A stretch of 64,000 bases of DNA from Coniochaeta sp. PMI_546 (Eukaryota > Ascomycota > Sordariomycetes > Coniochaetales > Coniochaetaceae): NCBI GenBank assembly GCA_021432605.1, contig MU271166.1:36118-100117 (forward strand). Reading direction: 5' to 3'. Shown one piece after another: positions 21,097 through 33,983 of this stretch. The position numbers and the translations under genes are program-made. Each line of letters opens with the position of its first letter. The first letter of the stretch is position 1. The notes beneath the pieces were generated by a model. The model was given only the letters and a program-made list of their open reading frames with translations, had not been told where the DNA came from and did not search any database.

Positions 21097-22832
21097 CTAG
21101 ACATAGTAGTAGCAAAAGTTTCCATCATTGCCCCCAAGATTGTCGTTCAACTTGGCAAGCGGGACCGGCGGCGCGATCCAACCAAGATCAACAATCGTGT
21201 CCTGGACCGAGCGGCACATTCCTCCCATCCCGGGCATCCCCATCGCTCCCGCACCGGGGATGGCATTGATCCGTTTGTCTGGGTCCTGCATTTGCCAGAT
21301 CCACCACACTCGGTCGAGCATGCCATGATGGAAGTAGAACGCCGGGTCGCCCGGCGAGGCATAGAAGTCCTAGAGCCAAAAATGTCAGAAATCGGGGACT
21401 TGAAATCCAATGTCCATCTATATGCTTCGCCAGATAACAGACTACTCGCATGTGCCCGTCGCGAGGGTGTGTACTCACTCCACCTGGATCTCCTCCAATG
21501 ATATAGTGACCAGCGTTGTGAAGCTAAGACGGTCAATGTCAGAAATTTGAGACGCGTTGCGTTGGTTTCCAAAGTAGACTTACACCCCACGGATGCGGGT
21601 CATTCTTCAGTGGTAGCTGCCCCAAGTAACGGTTGTAGAAACTGTCGATATCCTTGTACTCAGTGATGGGCGACAGAGTGTAGTTGGCAGTAGCCCCCGC
21701 TGCTGAGTACTTATTCCCGTCGCGGCGGAGACAATGCGGGTTCGAGCCCATCCCATCGGCTTGGGGGTTCTTGGGCACATTGTTGACAACGGTGGATTTC
21801 GATCCGAGGCTCACGGCCATACTATGACTCTATGTCAGCCACTCTAATCACGGTATGGTGGATGCGAGTACGGTACTCTTTGAAGGGGCCGGTGGTGACA
21901 CAGCCTCCCCCACCGGCCGACGGAATCTTGTCGTACGGCCTCCTGAAAGGTTGAGGAACTCCTGGGTAAGTGGTCGGCGCACCGTTACCTCCCATACTAG
22001 ACGCATTGCCTTGATACATGATTAGCATAATCATCAACGCCAGGAATTTTAACCAGTTTTAAGTAATACCGTTGAACATGGGTGAGTTGATCGGGTCTGC
22101 GGCGTATCGATCGTAGTTCATATAAGGCTGGTATCCGGTATAGCCACATTCGTCACGAAGAGCTCGTTCGTATGCCCAGATGAAATACCGGTGGGATGCC
22201 AAAAGGCGCGTCTTTATAAGACAAGATCAGTTTCGGTATCGGGCAAGCCACGATTTTTCTTACGGTATCATGAAGCATCATAGCTTGTGTCCTTCAAGAA
22301 CTCAAATCAGCTAACTGGACTTTCTCAACTAAGCCCTGCGAGCGTCACCTACATGTGAAAAGCCACAAAGTCGTCGAAGCGGCTCTTGGCACCAGGCGCA
22401 ATAGATTTGGACACCTTTGGCGGTTTGGACTGCAGGCACAGCACAGCCTTGATGTACTCCTGCCTCTCGGCGACAGAAAGATCGCTCCTGTGGGTTGTGT
22501 AATCAGCACAGATTCGTGAACGATAAACATGTACACGCCGCTAGGCGGATATAACGCACCACTCGCGTCTGACAGCTGCATTCTCCAGTGTGCAAGTAGT
22601 GTTGGTTTTCCGCGTCATCCATTCTTTCACTTTGGGCATCGTGAACTCCTCAAGTCTGTCCACCACATCGAGAGGGTACAGCCCATTTCGTGCCCTAGAA
22701 TAATTGTACATCGGCATACGTCCGCTATGCCAAAAGCCAAGTCAAGGGATATTACGGGGCAGTGCTTTTATCGATTGGCGTGGCTGTCACAGCAGCAACC
22801 AGTGCCGAGAATCTCCAGAGACTCCAATGCAT
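21097..22832 (-). CDS. Secreted tyrosinase-type copper protein, nine exons
   Basis: Exons: 22832–22756, 22694–22560, 22487–22353, 22291–22264, 22211–22070, 22009–21877, 21821–21584, 21523–21479, 21369–21097; introns 52–109 bp; product 401 aa. Exon 1 encodes a signal peptide (MHWSLWRFSALVAAVTA). The N-terminal Cys region reads TCTLENAAVRREWSDLS. Copper site A histidines are in DDFVAFHM (115), MMLHDT (123) and ASHRYFIWAYE (132). Copper site B histidines are in LHNAGHY (298, 302) and FYFHHGMLDRVWWIWQ (325/326). All six ligands are present, but the usual Trp before the third CuA His is Ser, giving SHR for WHR. Tyrosinases oxidise monophenols and diphenols; melanin, phenolic detoxification or secondary metabolism are possible roles. 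The tenth-size exon 4 (28 nt) is supported because it supplies the second CuA His. Confidence 0.9.
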
Positions 22833-25310
22833 GGCGTGAATATGTTTTGGGACACATCGATCATTGAGCACCAGTATCCAAGGATGGCAAATCCTCCTTT
22901 CTTCGGACGATTACACTACCTTTATGGTGGCTCATAGCAGCCTGACCGGTTGGGATGATGGCTCAGTCCTAAGCTCGGACTGCTGGTTCTAATGTCCCAC
23001 AATCGCCGTCGTCAAGTGATGAATGTATGACTTTCCCCGTACTGCCTGTACTCAAAAAGCAGGGGATGCTGGTGCGCTACCAATAAACATCATCTCGGCG
23101 ACTGAAGTGTCTATATCTGATGGAGCAGGAGAACCAGCATCACTGACATTGCTAATTAGCTTCGGTGTTACTGGCTACTCGGACGTTGTCACGCCTTCAC
23201 GCGACGAATGAGAGACGAAGCTATTACCCCAGAAAATTGTCCAAATTTGGTCTCGCAGTTTAACGGAGATGTGGAGACGGTCAGATGCACACTTGCCGAA
23301 CAAGCCAGCATTTGGCGGAAATCTCTGCGTTACACTAGATTCTAAGGTCCTCCGGGGCAGCAATGCAAACTTTACTGTCATCTGAGGCTCATAATACGGC
23401 TATATAGGGACGGTCTTGATGAGCGCATTCCCTAACAATTCGCGAGACGATCCCAGCTGTCGGAACCGAGTATACTTTCCTTGCCGGAGTATCGCGAGCG
23501 TTAACTGTGAACCACCCTTGACAAATCAGTTTGAGAAAGCAGAGAAGATGTCAATCTACGTCTTGGGCACCCAGAGCTACGTACTGCCTCCCGTTGTCGT
23601 AGGTTAGGGCGGATTCTAGTACAAGACTAGTAGGAGCTCAGAAGCTTACAAAGAGATGTACGTGAATCTAACATTTGCAATATTGACGCTGTCTGGTATC
23701 TAATACGCTGTGCGCTCGGGATCCCGATTGCACACCCACTGCTAGATATCCAATCATCTGGCGGCTTCGTCAGATAGACGATGTTCATGTCAATCTGAAG
23801 GGGTGTTTACAGCGAAGGTCTTGATACGGCTGTTTGACGAGATATTGTTTGGTGCAGTGCTCATTTCATCCAATTCCTCACATCGAAAAGGGGGAAATTT
23901 GGTTGGTGACTCTCAACGATGCAATGGCAATACTGACAGGCAGGATTCAGCTGGTCATTCTCAAGGCTCGGCCGATTTTTGACGCGGCTACCAGAATGAT
24001 AGTATCGGAATGACCATTTTCATAAATCACTCTGAGTCTCTAATTGGCATCAAGTCTACCCTCGAAATCTCGTATAAGTCGATCCAAAGGTTGCACTCTC
24101 AGATATGTCATGCTAGAGATGACACGTAACCATCAAGTCACGGGCTCTTTTCAAGCATCACAAATAATATAGCTTATGACGTGTCTTGAGTACTCAGGCA
24201 GTGATTGATCTCGACTTGATTCCAAGTAGTGCGTATTATTGGTTGCGATCGAATGTGCGTTTTTGAAGATTAAGTGTCCTTTCCTAGCAATGTTTGTGGC
24301 CCTCGTGAGATACCCCTTCATCCCTGGGCAACTTGATCAATCATTCTCCTGTTTAAAGTTTAGCATTTGGCGTGACGTATCCATAATTCCAGATCGCGGA
24401 AGTCCAATGATGAAGTTGATTGTAAGGCTGGTCAGTCATCTTTCCACCAGCGGGCTAAGTAATTATTGCTACACGCCGGGATAATGGTTTAACTAACAGC
24501 CGAGATGCACATGTATGTCGAAGATAGATCAGTATCGCCCTTCATGTCAGGATAAATCAACTCATATTCGACCTCTCCGTCGCTACCGACCCAGTGCGCA
24601 AGATCCGGTAAACCGTGAAAGTAGCACTCGTAGACCTTTGCTGTTTTTTTTTTTCTTCCTTGAAATAGGAATCGTCTATCGCTAAACTAGGCCTGACGAT
24701 ATCAGACTGTGAAAAGGGTCAGCAAGACTGATGACTGTGCCCCTACTAGCTTCACTTTGAAGAGTTAACGACCTGCAATAGGGGGCCATGTCTCGTCTAG
24801 GAGCGTGGATGTTCATGAGAAAGCAGCAACAAGAAGAACAGATACAACAATTAGAACAATAGCGTTATGATTCAATGTTGAGCACCTTTATATACATACA
24901 ACTAATCTTTTACATGCAACTAGTCTCATATATACTTAAGTGACGTCGTCCAAAGGTTTCCTAGCCCCAGCCGCGTTCTACTACTTTCCTGTACAGTCAG
25001 CCTTTTCGTGCAACAACCGTGATATTGCCGTTTTTAGCGTTCGCAAAGAGGCGAAGGACGTAAAAGAGCGATGCACTAACCCGGATACGGCGTTCTTCTC
25101 GTATTCACTCCACACGTGCCGTTAGTAATACCGGCAATCCGGATGCGAAGGAGGCTTAGACTGAGCGCTGATGACGACGCTGCCCCTACTTCTAGCAACA
25201 CCTTAAATCGCTGAAATTTGAATTACCCCAATCTGCTAGTATCAAGCTTGGCGAAGCTTGTCTGCGCGACACTGCTTGGCAACCTAAACGGCCAAGGACG
25301 AAGCAACGAA
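22833..25310. other. Gene-poor, relatively AT-rich region
   Basis: About 2.5 kb between divergent tyrosinase (-) and GH76 (+). All open frames are under 85 codons and none shows a family motif. AT content appears higher than in the flanking genes, so old decayed sequence is possible. Promoters of both genes should lie at its ends. Confidence 0.45.
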
Positions 25311-26940
25311 ATGAGGTCTTCTCTTCTATATGTCGCGGCGACTTCAGCACTATGCCTTTGCGCGGGACTTGACGTTGACCTTACTTCGACAGGTAAGCTC
25401 TTCGTGCAACGAGTGGCCTCACGGCGCAGCGATTCTAAACCAAGCATAGCCGCTACGGCTGCATACTTTTGCCGCCCAATCCTAATGTCTCATATATAGA
25501 CTCCATCAAAGCGGCGGCCCGGATAGTAGCAGGCAACCTCATGTCCTACTACGACGGAAATCAGCCCGGTCAAACGCCGGGCATTCTTCCAGGCCCTCCG
25601 CCGGCTGGGCCATATTACTGGTGGGAAGGGGGTGCCCTCTGGGGAACAATGGTGGACTATTGGCACTACACCAACGATACGACATATAACAACGATACCG
25701 AGTACGCGTTGGTCTTCCAGGCCGGCCCACCGCAGAACAGTTACATGCCGCCGAATTGGACAGCATCCTTAGGAAACGATGACCAGGGCTTCTGGGGAAT
25801 GTCTGCTATGCTCGCCGCCGAGACAAACTTCGAGAACCCGCCCGCTACAGATCCTCAATGGCTTGCCCTAGCACAAGCCGTGTTCAACACCCAGGCGGCC
25901 CGATGGGATACTCAGAACTGTAACGGCGGGTTGAGATGGCAGATTCCATTCTCCAACAACGGGTATGACTACAAGAATACCATAGCCAACGGTATCTTTT
26001 TCAACCTAGCGGCAAGGCTTGCGCGCTACACCGGCAACGACACATATGCACAGTGGGCAGCGAAAACGTACAACTGGACGCAAGCAGTGGGTTACATTGA
26101 CGCGGAGTACAACATCTTCGATGGTGGCCACGTCGAGCACAACTGCACTGATACGAACCCGCAACAATTCTCGTATATTGCCTCAATCTTCGTTCAAGGC
26201 TCGGGCTTTATGTATAACTATGTAAGTGATGCTGGCGTAGCAGATTACCCTTCTTGCGGGCATGTCAAAATTCCACTTCCATATCCTCTCTTCCATTTTG
26301 TGACTACTTCAAACACTAACCCTAACGAAACCAGACCAACGGATCACCAGTCTGGGCCGAGAGGGTCACTGGACTGACCAACAGAACACTTGACTTCTTC
26401 TTCCCAAACGGTGTTGCGGTCGAGATTGACTGTGAACTGGCAGATACCCAGCAGTGCACGACAGATATGCTTTCGTTCAAAGGGTACTCGCATCGGTTCC
26501 TGGCCCAGACCACTCAAATGGCGCCTATTGTTCACGACACAATCATGGCGGTTCTCAGGACTTCAGCCCAGGCAGCTGTCAAGAGCTGCAATGCTGATGG
26601 CACATGCGGTTTTAGATGGACCACTGGGTCATATGATGGGAATACAGGTGCAGGGCAAGAAATGAATGCTCTGGGAGCCTTGCTAAGCATTCTTGTAGAC
26701 GACCATGCGGTGACACGTCCATTCACGAACACCACTGGTGGTACTAGCCAGGGTAATCCAGACGCTGGGAGTGATCCTGATGTATTTCAGGCGGCAAGCC
26801 CCGTTACTCAAGGAGATCGGGCAGGGGCCAGTATTTTGACCGTTTTGGTGCTAGTTGCCATGGCCACCATGATGGTGTGGATGAGCAGCGCGGGGACCGA
26901 AGGTTCTCGAGGTGGTGGGAGGGCTGTGAGTTCAGGATAA
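25311..26940 (+). CDS. Secreted GH76 alpha-1,6-mannanase-like (DFG5/DCW1 type)
   Basis: Three exons, 25311–25392, 25500–26221, 26335–26940, with introns of 107 bp (GTAAGC..TATAG) and 113 bp (GTAAGT..ACCAG); 469 aa. The signal peptide is MRSSLLYVAATSALCLCAG. The catalytic domain shows YYWWEGGALWGTMVDYWHYT and the paired Asp of GNDDQGFWGM (about 121–122), used by GH76 for endo-alpha-1,6-mannosidase or transglycosylase action. The substrate is cell-wall mannan or the GPI mannan core. Cys-rich segments, many N-glycosylation sequons and a hydrophobic stretch near the C-terminus (ILTVLVLVAMATMMVWM) suggest a wall or membrane anchor. The 18-residue tail after it is longer than a typical GPI signal, so a plain transmembrane anchor is also possible. 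A role in fungal wall cross-linking is inferred from DFG5/DCW1. Confidence 0.93.
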
Positions 26941-28346
26941 AATTTGCGAAGTCTGCGAAGTCCCTATGTATTGCTGCTTGTTGTTTGGACTGCAGTCTGC
27001 TTCTGGACGTTCTTCAATCAAGGACAGGGGCTTTGCCGTGATGTACAAATGTCTACATCGTGTCCCCATGGTTTTCTGCCGTATGTGGCATAGCGCGCTT
27101 GCCTGAGCCTGGCTTTACCGCTCTCACAAGTCGAGGACTTCGCCACCTACCAGGTGGCCACGGTGACATGGGGGCCGCCATATCTAGGTACTGTACACTT
27201 ATAATTTGGTGTACCAGCCAGAATCTCAAGGGACGCAGTACGAGCTTAGAGGTTTGCTTCCTTTGTGCACAGCCTTGTCTATTGCCTCTATGGCTCTCTG
27301 TCTCCTCTATACGTAGGATGTTTAACGTCAATGGTAGAACATTCCTATTGCTTTTGCAAGACACCGCAGCGTAACTACTGCCACTTGCTTGGTTCAGCCT
27401 AGTCCGCCCAGTGTTGATGTGCGTGACCCGATCCGAATGTAGCGTCGTACACTGTAGTCACTTGAGGGTCTTCTCGGCTCTTGTGCAATCACGTTTCGCA
27501 GCACGTACCGATCCATGAGAGCTTAAGCTTATCGACAGTGACGGAAAGCAAGCCGTTTCAAGCTGCTTGCCGCCCAGCGACAAATCAGAAAACAGATGAC
27601 CCCGCACTGAGATGGGCTTCGACGGGGTTAGCAAAAACCACTAAAACAGATCGGGTAGGTCCTTTCTCCCACTACCGGACTGCACGATCTACCGACGCAG
27701 CAGCATGGGTTCTTATCTCCTCACAGCTTCATTGTAGATCTCATGGACTGGCACCTTCTCCCTTGTCTGGTATCAACTTCACTTGCAACTTACACAGCCC
27801 ATGCACATTCCGCTGTGTGGCTTGGTGCTTGCAACAGCTTACATCTGCATTGCACCATCGCCATAACCAAAGCGGAAGCTAGACGAGGCAGCTGGCTGGC
27901 GGTGACGGACATCCTTCCGCTTTCGAAGCAGCGGCATTCTCCGCCTCATGATGGAAGTATGCATGGCGGCCCGTACCCGCTGATCCTGTCCAGAACACAG
28001 GCACGGGGATTGTCTCGTCCGGGGAGGTGGTATTGCATCTGGATGGTGACGCCATTATATTGCGTCTTGTCTCAACGGTGGCTGCTGCGGGAGGCATTAT
28101 GGACTGATCGAACTTCCCTTTTTGGCTCGAGCGAATTCATGAGCCAGCCTGAACAGAAAAGGCATCATTGTATATTGTGTGATATCGTGGTGATGTATAT
28201 ATCTATTGTTCCATCACATCGTCGCCAAGAGACTCCCCCTTCTTGGCTACAGCGCCCAGCCCATTCTCCCCCGTACGCCGCCCCTGCCCCTATAGCAAAG
28301 CCGCGTGTCGTCACGTCCTAGCACAAATTCACATCTGCACACCAAG
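26941..28346. other. Intergenic region
   Basis: About 1.4 kb between two plus-strand genes. No gene is recognised. An alternating AT stretch near 28193–28202 could serve as a TATA region for the aspartic protease gene. Confidence 0.45.
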
Positions 28347-29980
28347 ATGCCGTCGGCCACCAACCTCCTGCTGGTGGCATTGCTTGCGAGTGCTGGTCTC
28401 GGCTCGGCCCTGCCGCCGAAGATTGGCACAGTCGTCGCCGAGGACTCGAACCCTGGCAGGTTGTCGTTCAAACAAGTGCGCAATCCCAAGCACGTTGCAT
28501 ACGGCCCTCTCTCGGTATACAAGACATACCTCAAATACAATGTTCCCATCCCGGATTATCTACACGAGGCTGTCAAGAATTTCACTATTAGCAAGCGTGC
28601 TACTGGAAGTGCCACCACGACTCCAATTGACACGTAAGTTGACTCCCTGACATGTCACTTCATAAGAGCGCAGACTTAGCGTCGGGTCTGGTTCACCCTG
28701 CCCCAAGTTGCAGTTTATTTCCAGGAATGCCAGCTGACATCCTCTAGCTTCGACGATGCATACATCACGCCTGGTAATACTACCCAATAATAGCAATAAC
28801 AAACGGCATGACGACATATCGAGTTGTGACTAACGCGCGATAACACAGTCTCAATTGGCACGCCGGCCCAGACACTGAACCTTGACTTCGACACCGGGTC
28901 TTCGGACTTGTGGGTGTTCAGCAGCCAGCTCCCGTCATCCCAGGTCAACGGGCAGACTGTCTATAACCCGAGTCTGAGCAGCACCGCTGTTCTAAAGTCC
29001 GGCTACACGTGGTCCATCTCTTATGGTGACGGTAGTTCCTCAAGCGGCAATGTTTACACAGATAAGGTACCGCCTAGCTTCAAGACAGGAACACAGCACT
29101 CGGTGATATGTTGCATCAGGGCATGACTAAAGCCCGCCCTGACACCGGCCAACTATCTACCTGAGGGTTTGCCGGGGAACAAGACTAATGAGACGTAACA
29201 GGTAACCATTGGTGGACTTACTGTGAGCAATCAAGCAGTGGAAGCGGCGAAGACGGTCTCGTCGAGCTTCACGTCTGATCCCGACATTGACGGCCTCGTT
29301 GGCCTCGGCTTCGACAGCTTGAACACCGTTTCCCCGACAAAACAACCTACGTGGTTTGACAACATCAAGAGCAGCCTCGACTCTCCTCTTTTCACTGCAG
29401 ACCTGAAGCACAACGCCCGTAAGAACAGACCCGCTAAACACCATTTGATCCTGATCCTGCCAAATACTAATCCATCACGCCAGCTGGTCACTACAACTTT
29501 GGCTACATCGACTCTTCGGCATATACAGGTACCATCACATACGTCAGCGTGAACACCAATCCCGGATACTGGACCTGGACTTCATCAGGCTACGCCGTCG
29601 GCTCCGGTTCCTTCAGCTCTACAAGCATCAGCGGCATTGCTGACACCGGCACAACGCTCCTATACCTGCCCAGCACCATCGTGACAGCCTACTACAGACA
29701 GGTCAGTGGGTCGTCCAACAGCAGGACATACGGCGGCTACGTGTTTCCATGCAGCGCCACGCTGCCCACGTTCACCTTCGGCGTCGGTAGCGCGAGAATT
29801 ACCATTCCTGCTGCTTACTTAAATTACGGACCTGTTGCAACCAACGTATGCTTCGGAGGGTTGCAGTCTAGCTCAGGAATTGGCATTAACATCTTTGGCG
29901 ATGTGGCGCTGAAGGCAGCTTTTGTGGTTTTCAACGGCGGTTCAACGCCTACGCTTGGCTGGGCAAAGAAGACTCTCTAG
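28347..29980 (+). CDS. Secreted pepsin-like aspartic protease (A1 family)
   Basis: Five exons: 28347–28633, 28751–28776, 28849–29066, 29202–29418, 29484–29980; 414 aa. The signal peptide spans about residues 1–21. A propeptide follows and ends at a Lys-Arg site (83–84). The two catalytic aspartates are in [11 protein letters not shown] (about 119) and [12 protein letters not shown] (about 303), and the flap loop is [11 protein letters not shown]. The layout matches penicillopepsin/aspergillopepsin-type extracellular acid proteases. The 26-nt exon 2 (encoding FDDAYITP) is supported because it links the propeptide to SIGTPAQTL in frame, with good splice sites on both sides. The acidic proteases feed on external protein; this one is likely secreted at low pH. 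Confidence 0.94.
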
Positions 29981-30657
29981 ATCTTGAAGGGCTGGAGCAT
30001 CAGACGCAATTATGTCAAACAAGGCTGTGGACCTTTGCCTTATCCTGACATGTCAGTTGAACGCAAGTAGTCAAGCAACTCTCCCTCCTGTATAGCTCTC
30101 ACATTTGTCATTGGATAATTACTTTTTTGTGGTAGTACTTCTCAAGTATCTGCTGGAAAAGTGTTCTCACTTAATGACAATGCATCTTCGTCAGAGCGAA
30201 CTTTGCTCACTTCTACCGGCGTCTATAGTCAACTCATATACGAACGATATATGTTCTATTTACTACAACTCTCGCGTATAAATGCACATCCCTCTTTCCA
30301 TGAACATTGTCCAGTGTGTAGTACAGAGCAACGAAATACTTTTACAAGTCATACGAGAGCATTGTAATTTTCAGCTGACGTTTCAAAACCAAGTGGCTGT
30401 TGCACCTCGTCCCTCAGATGAGATCCAACAAGTTAAAAAATGCAAGCCCAGCCATGACACATACGCTAGTGAGCAGTTTGGAAAGACGAGACTGCATTCT
30501 ATGTAGAAACAAGACAATAACGGCATTAAAGCCAGCTTGAAATTAAATCACATCGCACCGAGGCTTGCATCCCGATACCCCACCAGTGCAAGCCAACGTG
30601 TCGAGGGCCACTCCCTAGTAGAGTCAATCGCCTGCCTATTCAACAGCTAATTAGCCC
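29981..30657. other. Convergent 3' spacer
   Basis: About 680 bp between the aspartic protease (+) and the DUF1996 gene (-). No gene or repeat is recognised. Confidence 0.5.
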
Positions 30658-32071
30658 TTACATGCCGCTCATACCGACACCCGGAAGCTCGGTAAGCCCT
30701 GATTAGTGGTCAGCAGTGTCAAGTTACCTATGATCAATGGGTGACTTACATCCTTCATGGTTCTCGTTGACAACCGATCTCACGGAGCATGCCTTCGCAC
30801 TTTCGATCGATTGGGTCTTGAGCTGAGCGCACTTGGCGCCCATACAATTCGACGTGTCCATGGCTGACTGGAGTGAGTTGCCCTTCCATCCAAAGACATA
30901 GTCCGCATGCTGGCCGTAGCCCGTGTTGTCTCCGGTACTGAGGTAGTATGGATTCGGCTCATTCGCACCCCAAAGCGAGTTGAATTTGGTGGTATCCCAG
31001 ACAACCTCGTACATCAGCTGCGGGATGCGTACTGGATGTGTCGATGGGCAGGCACCTCCCAGACTGAGGAATGTGGCAGGCCCGCTGACGGGATAGGCAA
31101 CGTGGTCTTTGTGGTTCGGGCTATCCAGATTTTTGCCATCCCAGCAGCTAGACAGGCTGTTAGTTGGATGACTCCGCTAAATGGAAGCTATACCTACGTG
31201 GGGAAGTGAATGTTGGAACGGATTCCACCAGGGCATGGCTTGGGAGGAAGCGTCTCAGTATCGATTCTGACTTTTGGTTAGCATCACTGTCGTCGGCAGA
31301 ATGAGTGAGAAGGGGTGCGAACTTTGGGTCTTGGCACGGAGCAGCAGTATCGCCTAGTTTATCCTTAGTAACAAGTCCTGTCAGGGAGCCCATTGGTAGA
31401 GTTTACCTCCGAAATTGGGCCCGGTGTAACAGCGATAGCCTGGAATATAGTTAGCAGTTGTCGTTGTTACCCACGTAGAGATCAAGGGAGCATACAGTTC
31501 TGGCGCTTCAAAGTAGTTCCAGTTCTCGAGCGCTCCATCGGATCTCCAACCAGCATGCGGAAGCCCTTGAGAGGTGTTAGTACTGATGATCTCATAGAAT
31601 TTGGGCAGCCCTTACTGGTTTGAACGCTGTGATTTTCCCTGGCTGGGCTGAGACATAGTACACAAGAACACCCCCGCCAATCTGGTTGCTGAACTTGTCA
31701 TTGAATTGCAAGGCGGCACTGCCCTGAGGGACACGTTTGTAGGTGCCGTTCTTCGCCTTGAAGTATAGGTTTGCCGTCCAGTAATTGGAAAAATCCTCGG
31801 AAAACTCGCAAGTCGTGCAGGTTGCCGCGCTGGAGACATCGCTGGTCGTCATCGAAGCATTGAACGCATTGCCACCAACAATCTGATGCACATGGGTAGA
31901 TGGAATCTGCCCTGGGTTGACAAGAGGATCCAACCGGTCGATCACTACCTGAGCACAGCCAAATCGTAGCATGGTGACTCCATTCTGACGGGCTTCTATA
32001 ACTGCGCTGTTGAGCCCTTTGGGGATTGCTTCAACGAGCGCCGCGAAGGCGACGAGAGACGTCCAGAACAT
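30658..32071 (-). CDS. Secreted DUF1996 protein
   Basis: Seven exons: 32071–31616, 31565–31496, 31439–31407, 31353–31323, 31266–31198, 31147–30750, 30698–30658; six introns of 50–56 bp; 365 aa. A signal peptide is present (about residues 1–16). Conserved DUF1996 stretches appear only after splicing: LDPLVNPGQIPSTHVHQIVGG, GFRMLVGDP, YRCYTGPNFGG, PKPCPGGIRSNIHFPTCWDG, HKDHVAYP and GYGQHADYVFGW. The family is common in ascomycetes and is often linked to WSC domains and cell-wall or extracellular roles; the biochemical function is unknown. Two of the internal exons are only 31 and 33 nt long, but they join in phase and several introns carry a clear CTAAC branch site. Confidence 0.9.
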
Positions 32072-32963
32072 TTTGCTGTTGTCCTTGATTGGCGAGCAGG
32101 ACTTGCGTAGAGTAGTACGGATGCTGGACAGGGTGAAGGCTGTACGACCTACGAAGCCAGGGACACGATCCCATAACCCCTTATAAGAAGGCTCGTCGAA
32201 GCCCGAGCCTTTCCAGGTGCCAGAATGCCACCAACTGCCGTTAAGCCGGGCCAGTAAAAATGCCGAGCAAGGTAGTGTCTTCGTATATTATCAATATCAA
32301 GATGCAATTCTCATCCCGCTTTGCAACCTATCAGCGTCGTGTATAGAAACGTGCGTCCTATACACCCACGTCAGATGACCTGCCCAGTGCTAGTGAAGGA
32401 GCACGGCAAATTGACAGACATCCAAGGAGAAATCTTCCGTCGAACAATCTATGGTATTTAGCTTTGTCCGCTACGGTGCCCGATTTGCCGAACTCGGTTG
32501 GACGTGATCAATTAGGCGGAGTGGCTGATGACACCGGATAAGCTTGAATTGGTCATGTCGCCTTATGGATTAGACGGGCTCGTCTGCCCATGAAAATGGC
32601 CGAGCGGCCACTTAGACAACGATTTTGTTAGTATTACATGTGGATGCATATCTCGAGGCCGCCTGGGCAACAGCTTCTACTGCCACGATTCTCTTTAAGC
32701 AGAAGTAGGCATAACACCAAATGTGCTCGATCGGCGTCAGTCGATGACCTACAAGATCCTTGGAAGCTCAAAATACTTTCGGCACTTTGCGTACTTGGGA
32801 CGGCAAAAGGTCCACCAAAGGCGTTGATAAGACCATTGATCGGCCGGCGCTGAGTACGCAGACACAGCTACTGTCGCCAAAGCAATAAGCGCAACATAAG
32901 GCAGTTTTGAAGTCCAGACGTCAGAGATGATATGAGTTTCCCGTAATCCTGAACTCTTGCAAA
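32072..32963. other. Intergenic region upstream of DUF1996 gene
   Basis: About 890 bp. No coding sequence is supported. It should hold the DUF1996 promoter and the 3' end of the DUF3431 transcript. Confidence 0.5.
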
Positions 32964-33983
32964 TTAGCGTTCGGACTCGTATAGATTTCCAGCACTCGCT
33001 CTAATCATATCCGTTGATCCTCTTTGGAGTGCCACCGTGAGCTCTACCTTCAGGCGCACCTCGATCTCCTGTATTCGTTTTCGAGCACGAACACCCGCTT
33101 GTGGATTGAGAATCTCTCTCCAGAATTCTGTGTCCTCTTTTAGCGCCTCCTTCTCCGCCCAGAGTCGGTTGTACTCCGATGGAGCATCTCGTTCTTCAAA
33201 ACAAACATGATACATCGCGCAATAGACTTTCCACTCAGAAGGACAGTCAATCGCTTCTCCCTTGAAAAGATATGGCCACATGTGCTCCCAGGTACGACCG
33301 GAAATATACTCCGACAAACTCGTCTCCACAAGCCAGTCCATGCTTCGCTTGTACTGATGTCTGGGATTTCTTCGCACCGCTTGTCGCGTAACCGCGAACT
33401 GGGAGCAACATGGTCCAGCAAAAATATCTGGAACCTCAGTGTCTGATATGCCAAAGTTTTCCACGAGCGCTGAATGCATATACGGCTCCTCCTGCTTCAA
33501 GGCCTGCTCGGGAGTCTTAGTTGTATCGATCCAGTCGGGACATGCCTGTGTCCAGCTGACACGAAGATTGGCATACTGTCGAGATTGAACAACCTCTAAG
33601 TCGAGCTGTGAGAGTGTGAAGAGCATAGACTGCTGCAAGACTCCCTCGATATGCCATGGATCCTCATGCGGATGGATCATGATGGAGATGTCCGGCAGTT
33701 TGTCGTAGAAATCGTAGAAGTAGGTGTGGTATACAAGTGCCTCACGTCCTTTCCCAGACACTGGTGGATGGTATGCCGCACTTGGTGCATCGATCACGTA
33801 GCGGATGATGTTAAGGTTAGGGAGATCCAGCTTTGACGTCCACGATATGTCGTCGGCTTTACGACTAGCGATCACAAGGTTGACTGTTCTGTTCGACGCA
33901 TAACCCAATCCTCCATACTCGGTTGAATCGTATCTGTTACTGGCTGTACCCACTGCCTCTATCCGATGGCGATCTAGCGACAT
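32964..33983 (-). CDS. DUF3431 family protein
   Basis: Open frame of 339 aa from the ATG at 33983; upstream the frame is open only a few codons more to a GTG and a stop. The DUF3431 core is visible: VNLVIASRKADD near the N-terminus, GREALVYHTYFYDFYDKLPDISIMIHPHEDPWH, then NLRVSWTQACPDWI. This fungal family has a glycosyltransferase-like look but no proven activity. Many members carry an N-terminal membrane anchor, which is not seen here. A 5' exon may be missing: a possible acceptor (CACCAG) lies at 33996–34001, but no convincing upstream exon could be matched to it. The N-terminus is therefore uncertain. It is divergent from the DUF4185 gene. Confidence 0.82.
   Translation of the reverse strand: MSLDRHRIEAVGTASNRYDSTEYGGLGYASNRTVNLVIASRKADDISWTSKLDLPNLNIIRYVIDAPSAAYHPPVSGKGREALVYHTYFYDFYDKLPDISIMIHPHEDPWHIEGVLQQSMLFTLSQLDLEVVQSRQYANLRVSWTQACPDWIDTTKTPEQALKQEEPYMHSALVENFGISDTEVPDIFAGPCCSQFAVTRQAVRRNPRHQYKRSMDWLVETSLSEYISGRTWEHMWPYLFKGEAIDCPSEWKVYCAMYHVCFEERDAPSEYNRLWAEKEALKEDTEFWREILNPQAGVRARKRIQEIEVRLKVELTVALQRGSTDMIRASAGNLYESER

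Noticed and set aside
31440-31530. Longer reading-through frame inside the DUF1996 gene (around 31440–31530)
   Set aside because: An alternative frame stays open here, but the spliced version with a CTAAC branch site restores conserved DUF1996 residues.
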